DNA of 8,578 nt, taken from contig RFFU01000051.1 in NCBI GenBank assembly GCA_003697085.1, positions 1 to 8,578 of the forward strand, written 5' to 3'. Under the pieces are notes generated by a model. The model did not search any database. It saw nothing but the letters and a program-made list of their open reading frames with translations, and had not been told where the DNA came from. Position numbers and translations under genes: made by a program. Within the stretch, counting starts at the first letter, position 1. Each line of letters starts with the position of its first letter. Shown piece by piece: positions 1 through 6,922 of the stretch. This DNA comes from Candidatus Hydrogenedentota bacterium (GTDB lineage Bacteria > UBA8481 > J006).

Positions 1-11
1 AAAGACCTGCC

Positions 12-3000
12 ATGGCGCCATTGACAGAATCCGACCTTGAAATTGCTACGTTAGATTATTTCCGCGGGCTTGGCTATTCCTACGTTCATGGGCCGGAGAT
101 TGCGCCTGACGGGGAATCGCCCGAACGGGAGGACTACGGCCAGGTCGTGCTTGTCGGCCGGTTGCGGGATGCGCTGGGGCGGATCAATCCCGACGTACCA
201 GCCGAAGCGATCGAAGAGGTTGTCCGAAAAGTCACCCGGCCCGAGAGCCCGTCGCTTGTCGTCAATAACCGTGCCTTCCACCGGATGATCACGGACGGCG
301 TCGATGTGTCCTGGCGCGAAGACGGCCGCGAGCGGCACGGAAAGGTATGGCTGATCGAACGTGATCCCGCGAAGATCGAGGCCAACGAGTTCCTGGTCGT
401 CAACCAGTTCACCGTCATTGAAGAGAAACGGAACCGTCGTCCCGACGTGGTGGTCTTCGTGAACGGGCTACCCCTCGCCGTGATTGAACTCAAGAACCCG
501 TCGGAAGAGAAAACCACGATCCGCCAGGCCTATAACCAGTTTCAGACCTACAAGACCGAGATCCCGATTCTTTTCACATATAACGAAATCCTCGTTATTT
601 CCGACGGCTTTGCCGCGCGGGCAGGTACCCTGACGTCTGGTTGGGACCGGTTTATGCCCTGGCGCACGATTGACGGCAAGAGAATGGCGCCGGCCGGGGA
701 GGTACAACTTGAAGTTCTCGTCAAAGGCATTTTTGAACGGAACCGTTTCCTTGATTATATCCAAAACTTCATCGCCTTCGAGGACGACGGCAGGGAGATC
801 GCCAAAAAAGCCGCCGCCTATCACCAATACTGGGCGGTGAACAAGGCGGTGGAATGCACCATAAAAGCCAGCCGTCCGGACGGCGATCGCCGAATTGGCG
901 TTGTGTGGCATACCCAGGGATCGGGCAAGAGTTTGTCAATGACCTTCTTCGCGGGAAAGATCATCAAGCACCCTGCGATGGAGAACCCGACGCTCGTTGT
1001 CATCACCGATCGGAACGACCTGGACAATCAGCTCTACGGGACCTTCAGCGTCAACAGCGATCTGCTCCGGCAGAAACCCGAGCAGGCCGACAGCCGGGAA
1101 CATCTCAAGGATTTGCTGCGGGTCGCCTCGGGCGGGGTTGTCTTCACTACGCTCCAGAAGTTCGAGGGCGGAGAGGCGCTAAGCGAACGCCATAACATCG
1201 TTGTTATTGCCGACGAGGCCCACCGAAGCCATTATGGTTTCAGCGCCCGGTTCGACAAAGCGAGCGGCGAAATCAAGTACGGCATGGCGAAATACCTGCG
1301 CGATGCGCTCCCCAACGCTTCGTTCATCGGGTTCACCGGCACCCCGATTGAGTTGGACGACAAGAGCACGCCCGGCGTCTTCGGCGATTACATCGATAAA
1401 TACGACATTCTCCGTGCCGTCGAAGACGGGGCAACGGTCCCGATCTACTATGAGTCGCGCCTGGCCCGGATTGAACTGAGTGAGGAAGAGAAGCCACGCA
1501 TCGATCCGGCGTTCGAGGAGATTACCGAGGGTGAGGAAGAGGAAGCGAAACACAAACTCAAGACGAAATGGGCCGCCCTGGAAGCCATGGTCGGCACAGA
1601 GAAGCGCATCGGGCTTGTCGCGCGAGATATTGTCGATCACTTCGAGAAACGCCTGGCCGTACTGCAGGGCAAGGGCATGATCGTGTGCATGTCGCGGCGC
1701 ATCTGCGTGGAGATGTACAATGCAATCACCAAGATTCGGCCGGACTGGCACGACGAAGACGACGCCCGGGGTGAGATCAAGATCGTCATGAGCGGCTCCG
1801 CATCAGATGAACCCTCGTGGCAGCCGCACATCCGTACGAAGGCGGCGCGTGAAGAGATCGCCAGGCGATTCAAAGATCCGGACGATCCGCTCAAACTCGT
1901 CATCGTGCGCGACATGTGGTTGACCGGGTTCGATTGTCCCAGCATGCACACGATGTACCTCGACAAACCTATGACCGGACACAATCTCATGCAGGCCATC
2001 GCCCGTGTGAACCGTGTCTTCAAGGACAAACCCGGCGGCCTCGTGGTGGACTACCTCGGTGTCGCCGATGCGCTGAAGAACGCGCTCAAGACCTACACCG
2101 CCAGCGGCGGCAAAGGCACGGCCACTATCGACCAGGAACAGGCGGCCGCGGTGATGATGGAGAAGTACGAGATTGTCCGCGATATGCTGCACGGGTATGA
2201 CTACAAGTGTATCCTGACGACCGAAGCAGCTGACCGCATGGCCGCCATCGCCCAAGCCATGGAGTTCATCCTCGGACTGGAGGATGGAAAGAAACGATAT
2301 CTCAAGGCCGTCGCCGCCTTGTCCAAGGCCTTTGCATTGGCGGCGCCCCACGACAAAACGGCTGCGATCCGTGACGAGGTCGGCCTCTTCCAGGAAATCC
2401 GGTCTGCCATCGTCAAGGCGACCGTTTCCGAGTCCGACAAGACGCCCGACGAGTTGGAGTCGGCGATACGCCAGCTCGTCTCGAAGGCGGTTTACTCGAC
2501 GGAGGTCGTGGATATCTTCGCGGCCGCCGGACTGGAGAAGCCGGACATTTCCATCCTGTCCGATGAGTTTCTCGCCGAGATCCGGCAGTTACCCCACCGC
2601 AACCTGGCCCTGGAACTTTTGAAGAAACTCATCAACGACGAAATCAGAACGCACATGCGGAAGAACGTCGTCCAGGCGCGATCATTCGCGGAGATGTTGG
2701 AGCAGGCCGTCCGCAAGTACCAGAACCGGGCCATCGAGGCCGCCCAGGTCATCGATGAACTGATCAAGTTGGCAAAGGATATCCGCAAAGCGCAGGTCCG
2801 CGGTAAGGAACTCGGTCTCACGGATGACGAAGTCGCGTTTTATGACGCCCTTGCGGACAATGAAAGCGCCCGCGATATCATGGGTGACGAGAAACTTCGA
2901 TTCCTGGCGCAGGAACTTGTCAGTCGCGTCAAGCAAAGCGTCTCCATCGACTGGCAGGTGCGGCAGAATGCCCGAGCCCAGATCCGCATTCTCGTGAAGC

Positions 3001-3629
3001 GCATTCTACGGAAACACGGATACCCGCCGGATATGCAGCAGCGCGCAACGGAACTGGTCCTCGAACAGGCCGAAGTGCTCTGCAAGGACTGGTCGGAAGA
3101 AGCGCCATCCACCAAAGATGAGGGGCTTGAATCATCTCCAGTCAAGAAGATCTCGATCATTGAAGACATTCCCGAAACCGACAAGTACAAGACGTTTGTA
3201 CCTGTTTATAACCTGAAGGCGGCAGCCGGCGCTTTCGGCGACATCCAGCAGGTTGAGCCCGACGGCTGGGTGGAAATCAAGACCCGGCGGCGCCTTCAAC
3301 CCGGGATGTTCGTTGCGCAGGTCGTCGGCAAGTCGATGGAACCGCTTATTCCGGATTCATCCTATTGCCTGTTCCGTTCGCCGGTCGAGGGCTCCCGGCA
3401 GGGACGCGTGGTGCTTGCCCAGCTTCTGAATGACGTGGATCCAGAGTGCGGCGAGCGCTACACGGTTAAACGATATCGGAGTGAAAAACGGGAAACCGAA
3501 GAGGAATGGCGGCATACGAAGGTCGTTCTGGAACCTGAGAACAGTGATTTCGATCCAATCGTGTTTACCGAAAACCCTGATGACTGCCTCCGGATCATCG
3601 CCGAATTTGTTGAGGTCGTAGAATCATAA
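12..3629 (+). CDS. hsdR: Type I restriction endonuclease subunit R (HsdR) fused to a C-terminal S24/LexA-like peptidase domain
   Basis: This is the motor and nuclease subunit of a type I restriction-modification complex, which translocates unmethylated DNA using ATP and cuts it at a distance. Over 1205 residues one sees: an N-terminal HsdR nuclease domain with D145, E159-L-K161 and a QxxxY motif (Q176-Y180); a superfamily 2 helicase core with Walker A GSGKS (303-307), DEAH (401-404), motif III FTGTP (441-445) and motif [10 protein letters not shown] (661-668); an alpha-helical C-terminal region (about 700-1025, DUF3387-like); an acidic linker (about 1026-1058); then an S24 domain (about 1060-1203). 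The S24 part has S1108 in GKSMEP, K1153 in YTVKRY, and an Ala-Gly pair at 1072/1073. HsdR proteins are usually about 1000-1100 residues, so the tail is extra. The ATG start fits the family's N-terminus (TESDLE...); no Shine-Dalgarno is visible in the 11 bases before it, and the frame stays open to the window edge. HsdM and HsdS are not in the window. Confidence 0.95.
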   Translation: MAPLTESDLEIATLDYFRGLGYSYVHGPEIAPDGESPEREDYGQVVLVGRLRDALGRINPDVPAEAIEEVVRKVTRPESPSLVVNNRAFHRMITDGVDVSWREDGRERHGKVWLIERDPAKIEANEFLVVNQFTVIEEKRNRRPDVVVFVNGLPLAVIELKNPSEEKTTIRQAYNQFQTYKTEIPILFTYNEILVISDGFAARAGTLTSGWDRFMPWRTIDGKRMAPAGEVQLEVLVKGIFERNRFLDYIQNFIAFEDDGREIAKKAAAYHQYWAVNKAVECTIKASRPDGDRRIGVVWHTQGSGKSLSMTFFAGKIIKHPAMENPTLVVITDRNDLDNQLYGTFSVNSDLLRQKPEQADSREHLKDLLRVASGGVVFTTLQKFEGGEALSERHNIVVIADEAHRSHYGFSARFDKASGEIKYGMAKYLRDALPNASFIGFTGTPIELDDKSTPGVFGDYIDKYDILRAVEDGATVPIYYESRLARIELSEEEKPRIDPAFEEITEGEEEEAKHKLKTKWAALEAMVGTEKRIGLVARDIVDHFEKRLAVLQGKGMIVCMSRRICVEMYNAITKIRPDWHDEDDARGEIKIVMSGSASDEPSWQPHIRTKAAREEIARRFKDPDDPLKLVIVRDMWLTGFDCPSMHTMYLDKPMTGHNLMQAIARVNRVFKDKPGGLVVDYLGVADALKNALKTYTASGGKGTATIDQEQAAAVMMEKYEIVRDMLHGYDYKCILTTEAADRMAAIAQAMEFILGLEDGKKRYLKAVAALSKAFALAAPHDKTAAIRDEVGLFQEIRSAIVKATVSESDKTPDELESAIRQLVSKAVYSTEVVDIFAAAGLEKPDISILSDEFLAEIRQLPHRNLALELLKKLINDEIRTHMRKNVVQARSFAEMLEQAVRKYQNRAIEAAQVIDELIKLAKDIRKAQVRGKELGLTDDEVAFYDALADNESARDIMGDEKLRFLAQELVSRVKQSVSIDWQVRQNARAQIRILVKRILRKHGYPPDMQQRATELVLEQAEVLCKDWSEEAPSTKDEGLESSPVKKISIIEDIPETDKYKTFVPVYNLKAAAGAFGDIQQVEPDGWVEIKTRRRLQPGMFVAQVVGKSMEPLIPDSSYCLFRSPVEGSRQGRVVLAQLLNDVDPECGERYTVKRYRSEKRETEEEWRHTKVVLEPENSDFDPIVFTENPDDCLRIIAEFVEVVES
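3189..3626 (+). other. S24 (LexA/UmuD-like) serine peptidase domain at the HsdR C-terminus
   Basis: This is a domain within the HsdR fusion, roughly residues 1060-1205. The candidate scissile bond is A1072-G1073 (codons at 3225 and 3228) in the context LKAAAGAFG. The candidate nucleophile is S1108 (codon 3333) in [12 protein letters not shown] and the general-base lysine is K1153 (codon 3468) in YTVKRY. From Gly to Ser is 35 residues, matching UmuD (G25 to S60) and within one of LexA (G85 to S119). From Ser to Lys is 45 residues, against 37 in LexA and UmuD, so about 8 residues are inserted. No helix-turn-helix precedes the domain, so it is not a repressor. Self-cleavage is inferred from the motifs; nothing here shows it happens. 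Confidence 0.85.
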
Positions 3630-3664
3630 TATGACGGGCGGGGAGGGTTTTATGCTTTCCATCT

Positions 3665-3737
3665 AACCACGGAGAGAGGGGAAAAGGAATTTGAAGGTAA
3701 ACTGTGCCTTCTCCGTGCCCTCCGTGCCTCCGTAGTT
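3665..3737. repeat. CCACGGAG-type imperfect inverted repeat
   Basis: The left arm AACCACGGAG (3665-3674) pairs with CTCCGTAGTT (3728-3737) with one mismatch. The right arm is itself tandem, with CTCCGTGCC at 3711-3719 and again at 3720-3728, followed by a diverged TCCGTAG. This is consistent with a degenerate copy of a short dispersed intergenic repeat; it starts 35 bases after the hsdR stop codon and could also act as a transcript-end structure. Confidence 0.6.
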
Positions 3738-3778
3738 TTAAAAACTTCCCCTCGGAATGAAAGGGGGAAACGGCGACC

Positions 3779-3801
3779 CGCGGACTGGAGAGTCCGCGCT
3801 C
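3779..3801 (+). repeat. Small hairpin repeat, copy 1 (8-bp stem, GGAG loop, CTC tail)
   Basis: The arms CGCGGACT (3779-3786) and AGTCCGCG (3791-3798) pair perfectly around the loop GGAG, followed by CTC. It belongs to the same family as the copies at 3819-3842 and 8511-8533, since the stem layout and the CTC tail are conserved while stem bases differ in compensated pairs. Confidence 0.75.
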
Positions 3802-3818
3802 AATTACGCGGCGGGCGT

Positions 3819-3842
3819 GGAGCGCAGGTTCTCCAACCTGCG
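3819..3842 (-). repeat. Small hairpin repeat, copy 2, inverted relative to copy 1
   Basis: The arms CGCAGGTT (3823-3830) and AACCTGCG (3835-3842) pair perfectly around CTCC. Read on the minus strand the loop is GGAG and the tail is CTCC, as in copy 1. Stem positions 4, 6 and 7 differ from copy 1 and each change is matched on the opposite arm, so pairing is kept. In the single-stranded plus strand the loops of copies 1 and 2 (GGAG and CTCC) are complementary. Confidence 0.75.
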
Positions 3843-3951
3843 GGGCCGATTGGCACTCGTGGGGGATTCCTCGTCGCGCTCCGCCTCACTCGGAATGACA
3901 AGTATGGTGTCGGCCCGCGGCCTCCTCGGAATGACACCTCTAATTCACCCG

Positions 3952-3971
3952 AAAATACTCGCGAGTAATTT
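3952..3971. promoter_or_regulatory. 20-bp near-perfect palindrome abutting the ATPase promoter
   Basis: AAAATACTCG (3952-3961) faces CGAGTAATTT (3962-3971). Nine of ten base pairs match; the exception is an A opposite A at the seventh pair from the centre. It has no loop, so it suits a dimeric DNA-binding protein better than an RNA hairpin. It ends on the first base of the TTGACA -35 element, a position suited to repression or activation. The regulator is unknown. A short bidirectional terminator is a weaker alternative. Confidence 0.5.
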
Positions 3972-3999
3972 TGACAATAGTGGAAAATAGTAGTAGGAT
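3971..3999 (+). promoter_or_regulatory. Sigma-70-like promoter for the DUF4143 ATPase gene
   Basis: A perfect -35 TTGACA (3971-3976) is separated by 17 bases from TAGGAT (3994-3999), which matches the TATAAT consensus at four of six positions. Transcription would begin near 4006-4007, at or next to the ATG at 4007, so the mRNA would have little or no leader. Because the TTG of the -35 box could be read as an alternative start codon (3971), this promoter also argues for the downstream ATG. Confidence 0.5.
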
Positions 4000-4006
4000 C
4001 GGTGTG

Positions 4007-5128
4007 ATGAGGACGTGGAAGCGATATCTGGAACGGCAGGTTCAACGAGACCTAAACCGGAAGATGGTGTTTGTCGGCGGTCCCCGGCAGGTCGGAAAAA
4101 CGACGATGAGCCGCCGGATTCTCGGCCGGAGAAGGGGTTATCTGAACTGGGACATTCCCGAGGATCGCGAGGCGATCCTGAAAAGAATACTCCCGGATAC
4201 TTCGATGTGGGTCTTCGATGAACTGCACAAATATAGGAAGTGGCGAAACTACCTCAAAGGCCTCTACGATCAGTATTACGAAACAAAGAAGATACTGGTG
4301 ACGGGTAGCGCGCGCCTCGACCTCTATCGCTTTGGAGGCGATTCTCTTCAGGGGCGTTATCACTATTTGAGACTGCATCCCTTCTCCGCCGGCGAACTCG
4401 GGATCGACGATCAAGACGGAATGGAAACACTCTTGCATCTCGGAGGTTTCCCGGAACCGTTTCTCGGGGGTTCGGAGGTAGAGGCGCGGAGATGGTCCCG
4501 CGAATACCGGGCCCGTCTCATCGAGGAAGAGATCGGTTCCCTGGAGCGGATTCAGGATCTCGGGACGCTCGAGTTGTTGATGTTGAGGCTTCCCGAGCTC
4601 GTCGGCAGTCCTCTCTCGATCAATGCCCTACGCGAGGATCTCCAGGTGGCTCACAGTACGGTGGCGGGTTGGTTGGAAGTTTTCGAGCGGACCTACGCCA
4701 TCTTCCGCCTTTCCCCGTTCGGCGCTCCGAGGATTCGAGCCGTAAAAAAGGAACGGAAGCATTATCATTTCGATTGGACGCTTGTTGAGGAGCCGGCGGC
4801 TCGTTTTGAGAAAATGGTGGCTTGTCATCTTCTCAAATGGGTCCATTTTCAACAGGATTCAAAGGGAGAAGATATCGAACTGCGATATTTTCGGGATGTT
4901 GATCGGCGCGAGGTGGATTTCGTCCTTACGCGGAAAAACCGGCCGATCCAGTTCATCGAATGCAAACTCGGTGACACCGGCGTCGATCGCGGTCTGCGTT
5001 ACCTCAAGGAACGTTTTCCGGAGGTTCCGGCTTTTCAGGTCTCGCTGAGAGGGAAGACCGACCGCCTCGCGACGCGCGAGAAGATTCGGTTGTTGCCCGC
5101 GTGGAGGTATCTCCGGAATCTGGTTTGA
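4007..5128 (+). CDS. AAA_14/DUF4143-family ATP-binding protein
   Basis: The 373-residue protein has an N-terminal P-loop ATPase domain with Walker A GGPRQVGKTT (24-33), Walker B WVFDEL (68-73; D71, E72) and a sensor-like LVTGSAR (97-103). A helical middle region (about 165-250) follows, then a C-terminal DUF4143 region with VDF (303-305) and IECK (317-320), a D...ExK pattern like that of PD-(D/E)xK nuclease folds. The order and length are typical of the AAA_14 plus DUF4143 family, which is widespread, often horizontally spread, and of no settled function. The ATG at 4007 is preferred: family members begin shortly before the strand leading to Walker A, and the longer frame from TTG 3971 overlaps the promoter. 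No strong Shine-Dalgarno precedes it. Its own promoter and the repeat-filled gap separate it from hsdR, so it is probably not part of the restriction operon. Confidence 0.9.
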   Translation: MRTWKRYLERQVQRDLNRKMVFVGGPRQVGKTTMSRRILGRRRGYLNWDIPEDREAILKRILPDTSMWVFDELHKYRKWRNYLKGLYDQYYETKKILVTGSARLDLYRFGGDSLQGRYHYLRLHPFSAGELGIDDQDGMETLLHLGGFPEPFLGGSEVEARRWSREYRARLIEEEIGSLERIQDLGTLELLMLRLPELVGSPLSINALREDLQVAHSTVAGWLEVFERTYAIFRLSPFGAPRIRAVKKERKHYHFDWTLVEEPAARFEKMVACHLLKWVHFQQDSKGEDIELRYFRDVDRREVDFVLTRKNRPIQFIECKLGDTGVDRGLRYLKERFPEVPAFQVSLRGKTDRLATREKIRLLPAWRYLRNLV

Positions 5129-5136
5129 GTGACCCC

Positions 5137-5156
5137 GCGTCGGGTAATGCCGGCGC
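5137..5156 (+). terminator. Hairpin just after the ATPase gene, possible transcript end
   Basis: GCGTCGG (5137-5143) pairs with CCGGCGC (5150-5156) through seven pairs including one G-T wobble, with a six-base loop. It begins eight bases after the stop codon. No T-run follows, so it is not a classical intrinsic terminator; it may only protect the 3' end. Confidence 0.3.
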
Positions 5157-5203
5157 ATCGAGCAACGGAGAGCAAGAAAAAACATCAATGACAGCGCCCG
5201 CAT

Positions 5204-5226
5204 CCCCGAAACGAAGTCGTCCGGGG
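5204..5226. other. Hairpin in the convergent intergenic spacer
   Basis: CCCCG (5204-5208) pairs with CGGGG (5222-5226), and an inner ACG (5211-5213) pairs with CGT (5218-5220), leaving small internal bulges. It sits between two converging genes, where bidirectional stop signals are common. On neither strand does a T-run follow immediately. Confidence 0.3.
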
Positions 5227-5248
5227 AGCGGGGCCGTTCCAAATATCC

Positions 5249-5269
5249 AAAAACGCCCGGAAACGCCGG
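5249..5269 (-). terminator. Weak candidate terminator for the aldehyde dehydrogenase transcript
   Basis: On the minus strand CCGG-CGTTT-CCGG is followed after three bases by TTTTT (plus positions 5249-5253), about 75 bases past the dehydrogenase stop. The stem is only four G-C pairs, so efficiency is doubtful. Confidence 0.3.
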
Positions 5270-5342
5270 TAATCCGCGTGCGGGAAAAGGAGTCGAAGAC
5301 AGCGGTATCCGCGGGCCTTCGTTCGATCGGGAATATTCCGAA

Positions 5343-6779
5343 TTACACTTCCGTTCCTCGAATACGGACGACGAGAAGCCGAATCTCGGTCATATCCTCG
5401 ATCGCCCAACGGATGCCCTCACGTCCGAGACCGCTCTCCTTGACGCCGCCGTAGGGCATATGGTCCACGCGCCAGGAGGGGATATCGCCGATCACGACGC
5501 CTCCCACCTCGAGTTCATCCCAGGCGCGGTGCATCTTGTAGAGATCGCGCGTGAAGAGGCCGGCCTGGAGGCCGAAACGGCTGTTGTTCACCTCGGCCAA
5601 CGCGGCGCTGAAGTCGCTGAACCGCGAAAGAACCGCCACCGGTCCGAAGGCTTCCTTACAGGAAATCGGTTCGTCCCTCGGGACGTTTTCAAGCAGCGTC
5701 GCCTCGAGCATCGCGCCGTCCCGTTTTCCCCCACAAAGAAGACGCGCTCCCTTCCGGACCGCGCTCGCGATCCATTCCTCCAGTCGCCGGGCTTCCTTCT
5801 CGGAGATCATCGGACCGAGGAAGGTCTTCTCGTCCCGGGGATCGCCGGCGATGAGTTTTCCCGTTTCCGTCACCAAACGATCGCGGAACTCGTCATAGAC
5901 GTCCTCGTGGATCAGGATTCTCTGAACGCCGATGCAGCTCTGGCCGGACTGATAGAAGGCGCCGATCAAGATCCGCTCGACGGCGTCGGCGAGATCAGCG
6001 TCTCGGTCCACGATGACAGCGGCGTTGCCACCCAGTTCCAAAACAACCTTCTTCTTTCCGGCGCGGGCCTTGAGGGCCCACCCGACCTCGGGAGAACCGG
6101 TGAAGCTCAGGAGTTTGAGCCGTTCGTCGGTCGTGAAGAGATCGGCGCCGTCGCGGCGGCAGGGAAGAATCGAAAAGGCTCCTTTGGGAAGTGAGGTTTC
6201 CGCGAGAGTTTCTCCGATCAAGAGGGCGCCGATCGGCGTGAGGCTGGCGGGCTTGAGAACGAAGGGGCATCCCGCGGCGATGGCCGGCGCGATCTTGTGC
6301 GCCGCGAGGTTCAGAGGAAAATTAAAAGGTGAAATAAAACTGCAGGGACCGACGGGAACGCGTTTCCAGTAACCGCGGTAACCGCGGGCGCGCGGACTGA
6401 TATCGAGCGGCAGCACCTCGCCGAGGATCCGCACGGATTCTTCAGCGGCGATCCGAAAGGTGTCGATCAACCGCGAGACTTCGCCGCGCGCGTCGCGGAT
6501 CGGTTTCCCCGCTTCGATGCAAAGCGTTTCCGCCAATTCCTCGAAACGCTCCTCGAATCTCTTCACACAATGCAAAAGGATGTCCCGGCGTTCATACGCG
6601 GGGAGCCGAGCCATCTCCGGTGCCGCCTTCGCCGCGGCCGCTATACCACGGTCGATCGCTTCCGCATCCGCCAGCGCCACGCGACAGACCGGTTTCCCTG
6701 AATATTTGTCCAGGACCTCCAAGCCCTCGTTCGCCTGCACAGGCTCGCTTCCCAGATAATACGGATAGACGTCCTTCAT
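5343..6779 (-). CDS. NAD(P)-dependent aldehyde dehydrogenase, lactaldehyde dehydrogenase/GapN-like
   Basis: This is a complete 478-residue member of the aldehyde dehydrogenase superfamily, cytosolic, oxidising an aldehyde to the acid with NAD(P)+. Visible catalytic parts are N153 in PFNFPLN, K176 in LKPAS (cofactor binding), the FTGS turn (226-229), general base E248 in LELGGN, nucleophile C282 in GQSCIG, E376 in CKEAFGP (cofactor ribose), and the C-terminal PYGGVKESGLGREG (442-455). The pattern around PFNFPLNLAAHKIAPAIAAG and the C-terminus most resembles archaeal lactaldehyde dehydrogenases and non-phosphorylating GAPDH-like enzymes, as recalled. The substrate cannot be fixed from sequence. 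The ATG start is supported by a strong Shine-Dalgarno eight bases upstream. The gene lies 143 bp downstream of a nucleoside transporter on the same strand, so co-transcription is likely, and an aldehyde from pentose or deoxyribose breakdown is a plausible but unproven substrate. Confidence 0.93.
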   Translation of the reverse strand: MKDVYPYYLGSEPVQANEGLEVLDKYSGKPVCRVALADAEAIDRGIAAAAKAAPEMARLPAYERRDILLHCVKRFEERFEELAETLCIEAGKPIRDARGEVSRLIDTFRIAAEESVRILGEVLPLDISPRARGYRGYWKRVPVGPCSFISPFNFPLNLAAHKIAPAIAAGCPFVLKPASLTPIGALLIGETLAETSLPKGAFSILPCRRDGADLFTTDERLKLLSFTGSPEVGWALKARAGKKKVVLELGGNAAVIVDRDADLADAVERILIGAFYQSGQSCIGVQRILIHEDVYDEFRDRLVTETGKLIAGDPRDEKTFLGPMISEKEARRLEEWIASAVRKGARLLCGGKRDGAMLEATLLENVPRDEPISCKEAFGPVAVLSRFSDFSAALAEVNNSRFGLQAGLFTRDLYKMHRAWDELEVGGVVIGDIPSWRVDHMPYGGVKESGLGREGIRWAIEDMTEIRLLVVRIRGTEV

Positions 6780-6787
6780 CGCGGTGC

Positions 6788-6793
6788 CCTCCT
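6788..6793 (-). promoter_or_regulatory. Shine-Dalgarno of the aldehyde dehydrogenase gene
   Basis: Minus-strand AGGAGG lies eight bases before the ATG whose last plus-strand coordinate is 6779. It is a full consensus match at ideal spacing and fixes that start. Confidence 0.8.
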
Positions 6794-6824
6794 CTCCTTT
6801 ACTCGATCTCTCGATTCCATTCCG

Positions 6825-6838
6825 GGAAATGAATTTCC
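6825..6838. promoter_or_regulatory. Short inverted repeat upstream of the aldehyde dehydrogenase
   Basis: GGAAAT-GA-ATTTCC is a perfect 6-bp inverted repeat with a 2-base centre, about 45 bases upstream of the start. It could be an operator half-site pair, but no clear -10/-35 pair was found around it, so function is uncertain. The rest of the 143-base gap shows no terminator for the transporter transcript. Confidence 0.25.
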
Positions 6839-6922
6839 TTCGCCCCGAATCGGATTGGTTCCTTCGGTTCTTCCGTTTGGTGAGTCGCGCGAGCCGAGGA
6901 CACCCTTACCGAATTCCGCTCC

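Larger units (their letters stand above)
3751..3936 (+). repeat. Three CTCGGAATGA units
   Basis: CTCGGAATGA occurs at 3751-3760, and the longer CTCGGAATGACA occurs at 3889-3900 and 3925-3936, all in the same orientation. The middle unit also forms a stem with an upstream ATTCC (3866-3870 with GGAAT 3892-3896), spanning a GC-rich segment. These look like fragments of a dispersed intergenic element and not coding sequence. Confidence 0.6.
3630..3970. other. Gene-free repeat island between hsdR and the DUF4143 ATPase
   Basis: No convincing gene lies in these 341 bases. The short open frame over 3757-3990 runs straight through hairpin repeats and resembles no protein family known to me. The strip contains a CCACGGAG/CTCCGTAG inverted repeat (3665-3737), two copies of an 8-bp-stem hairpin family (3779-3801 and 3819-3842), three CTCGGAATGA units (from 3751, 3889 and 3925), and a 20-bp palindrome (3952-3971). 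A TTCCCC/GGGGAA stem with a 12-base loop (3746-3769) is also possible. No poly-T terminator directly follows the hsdR stop. Confidence 0.75.

Noticed and set aside
1026-1630. Possible frameshift or decay in hsdR
   Set aside because: The frame is open for 1205 residues with all nuclease and helicase motifs in order, so the gene appears intact.
3757-3990. 77-residue frame in the gap after hsdR
   Set aside because: It is built from hairpin repeats and CTCGGAATGACA units, has no good ribosome site, and overlaps the promoter of the next gene.
3984-3993. AAATAGTAG shared with the minus strand at the right edge (about 8566-8576)
   Set aside because: A nine-base match in AT-rich sequence is too short to claim a repeat or attachment-site pair.
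3971-4006. Longer N-terminus for the ATPase from TTG 3971
   Set aside because: The TTG is part of a consensus -35 box, and the extra 12 residues do not look like the family N-terminus.
5330-5339. GGAATATTCC palindrome just past the dehydrogenase stop codon
   Set aside because: Ten bases without a loop or T-run and downstream of a gene; too short to support an operator or terminator call.
5101-5454. 117-residue plus-strand frame across the convergent spacer
   Set aside because: It begins inside the ATPase gene and ends inside the dehydrogenase in antisense; its composition is Ser/Arg/Pro-rich with no motif.
5460-6194. 244-residue plus-strand open frame opposite the aldehyde dehydrogenase
   Set aside because: It lies wholly inside a gene with all catalytic residues on the other strand and has no family resemblance.
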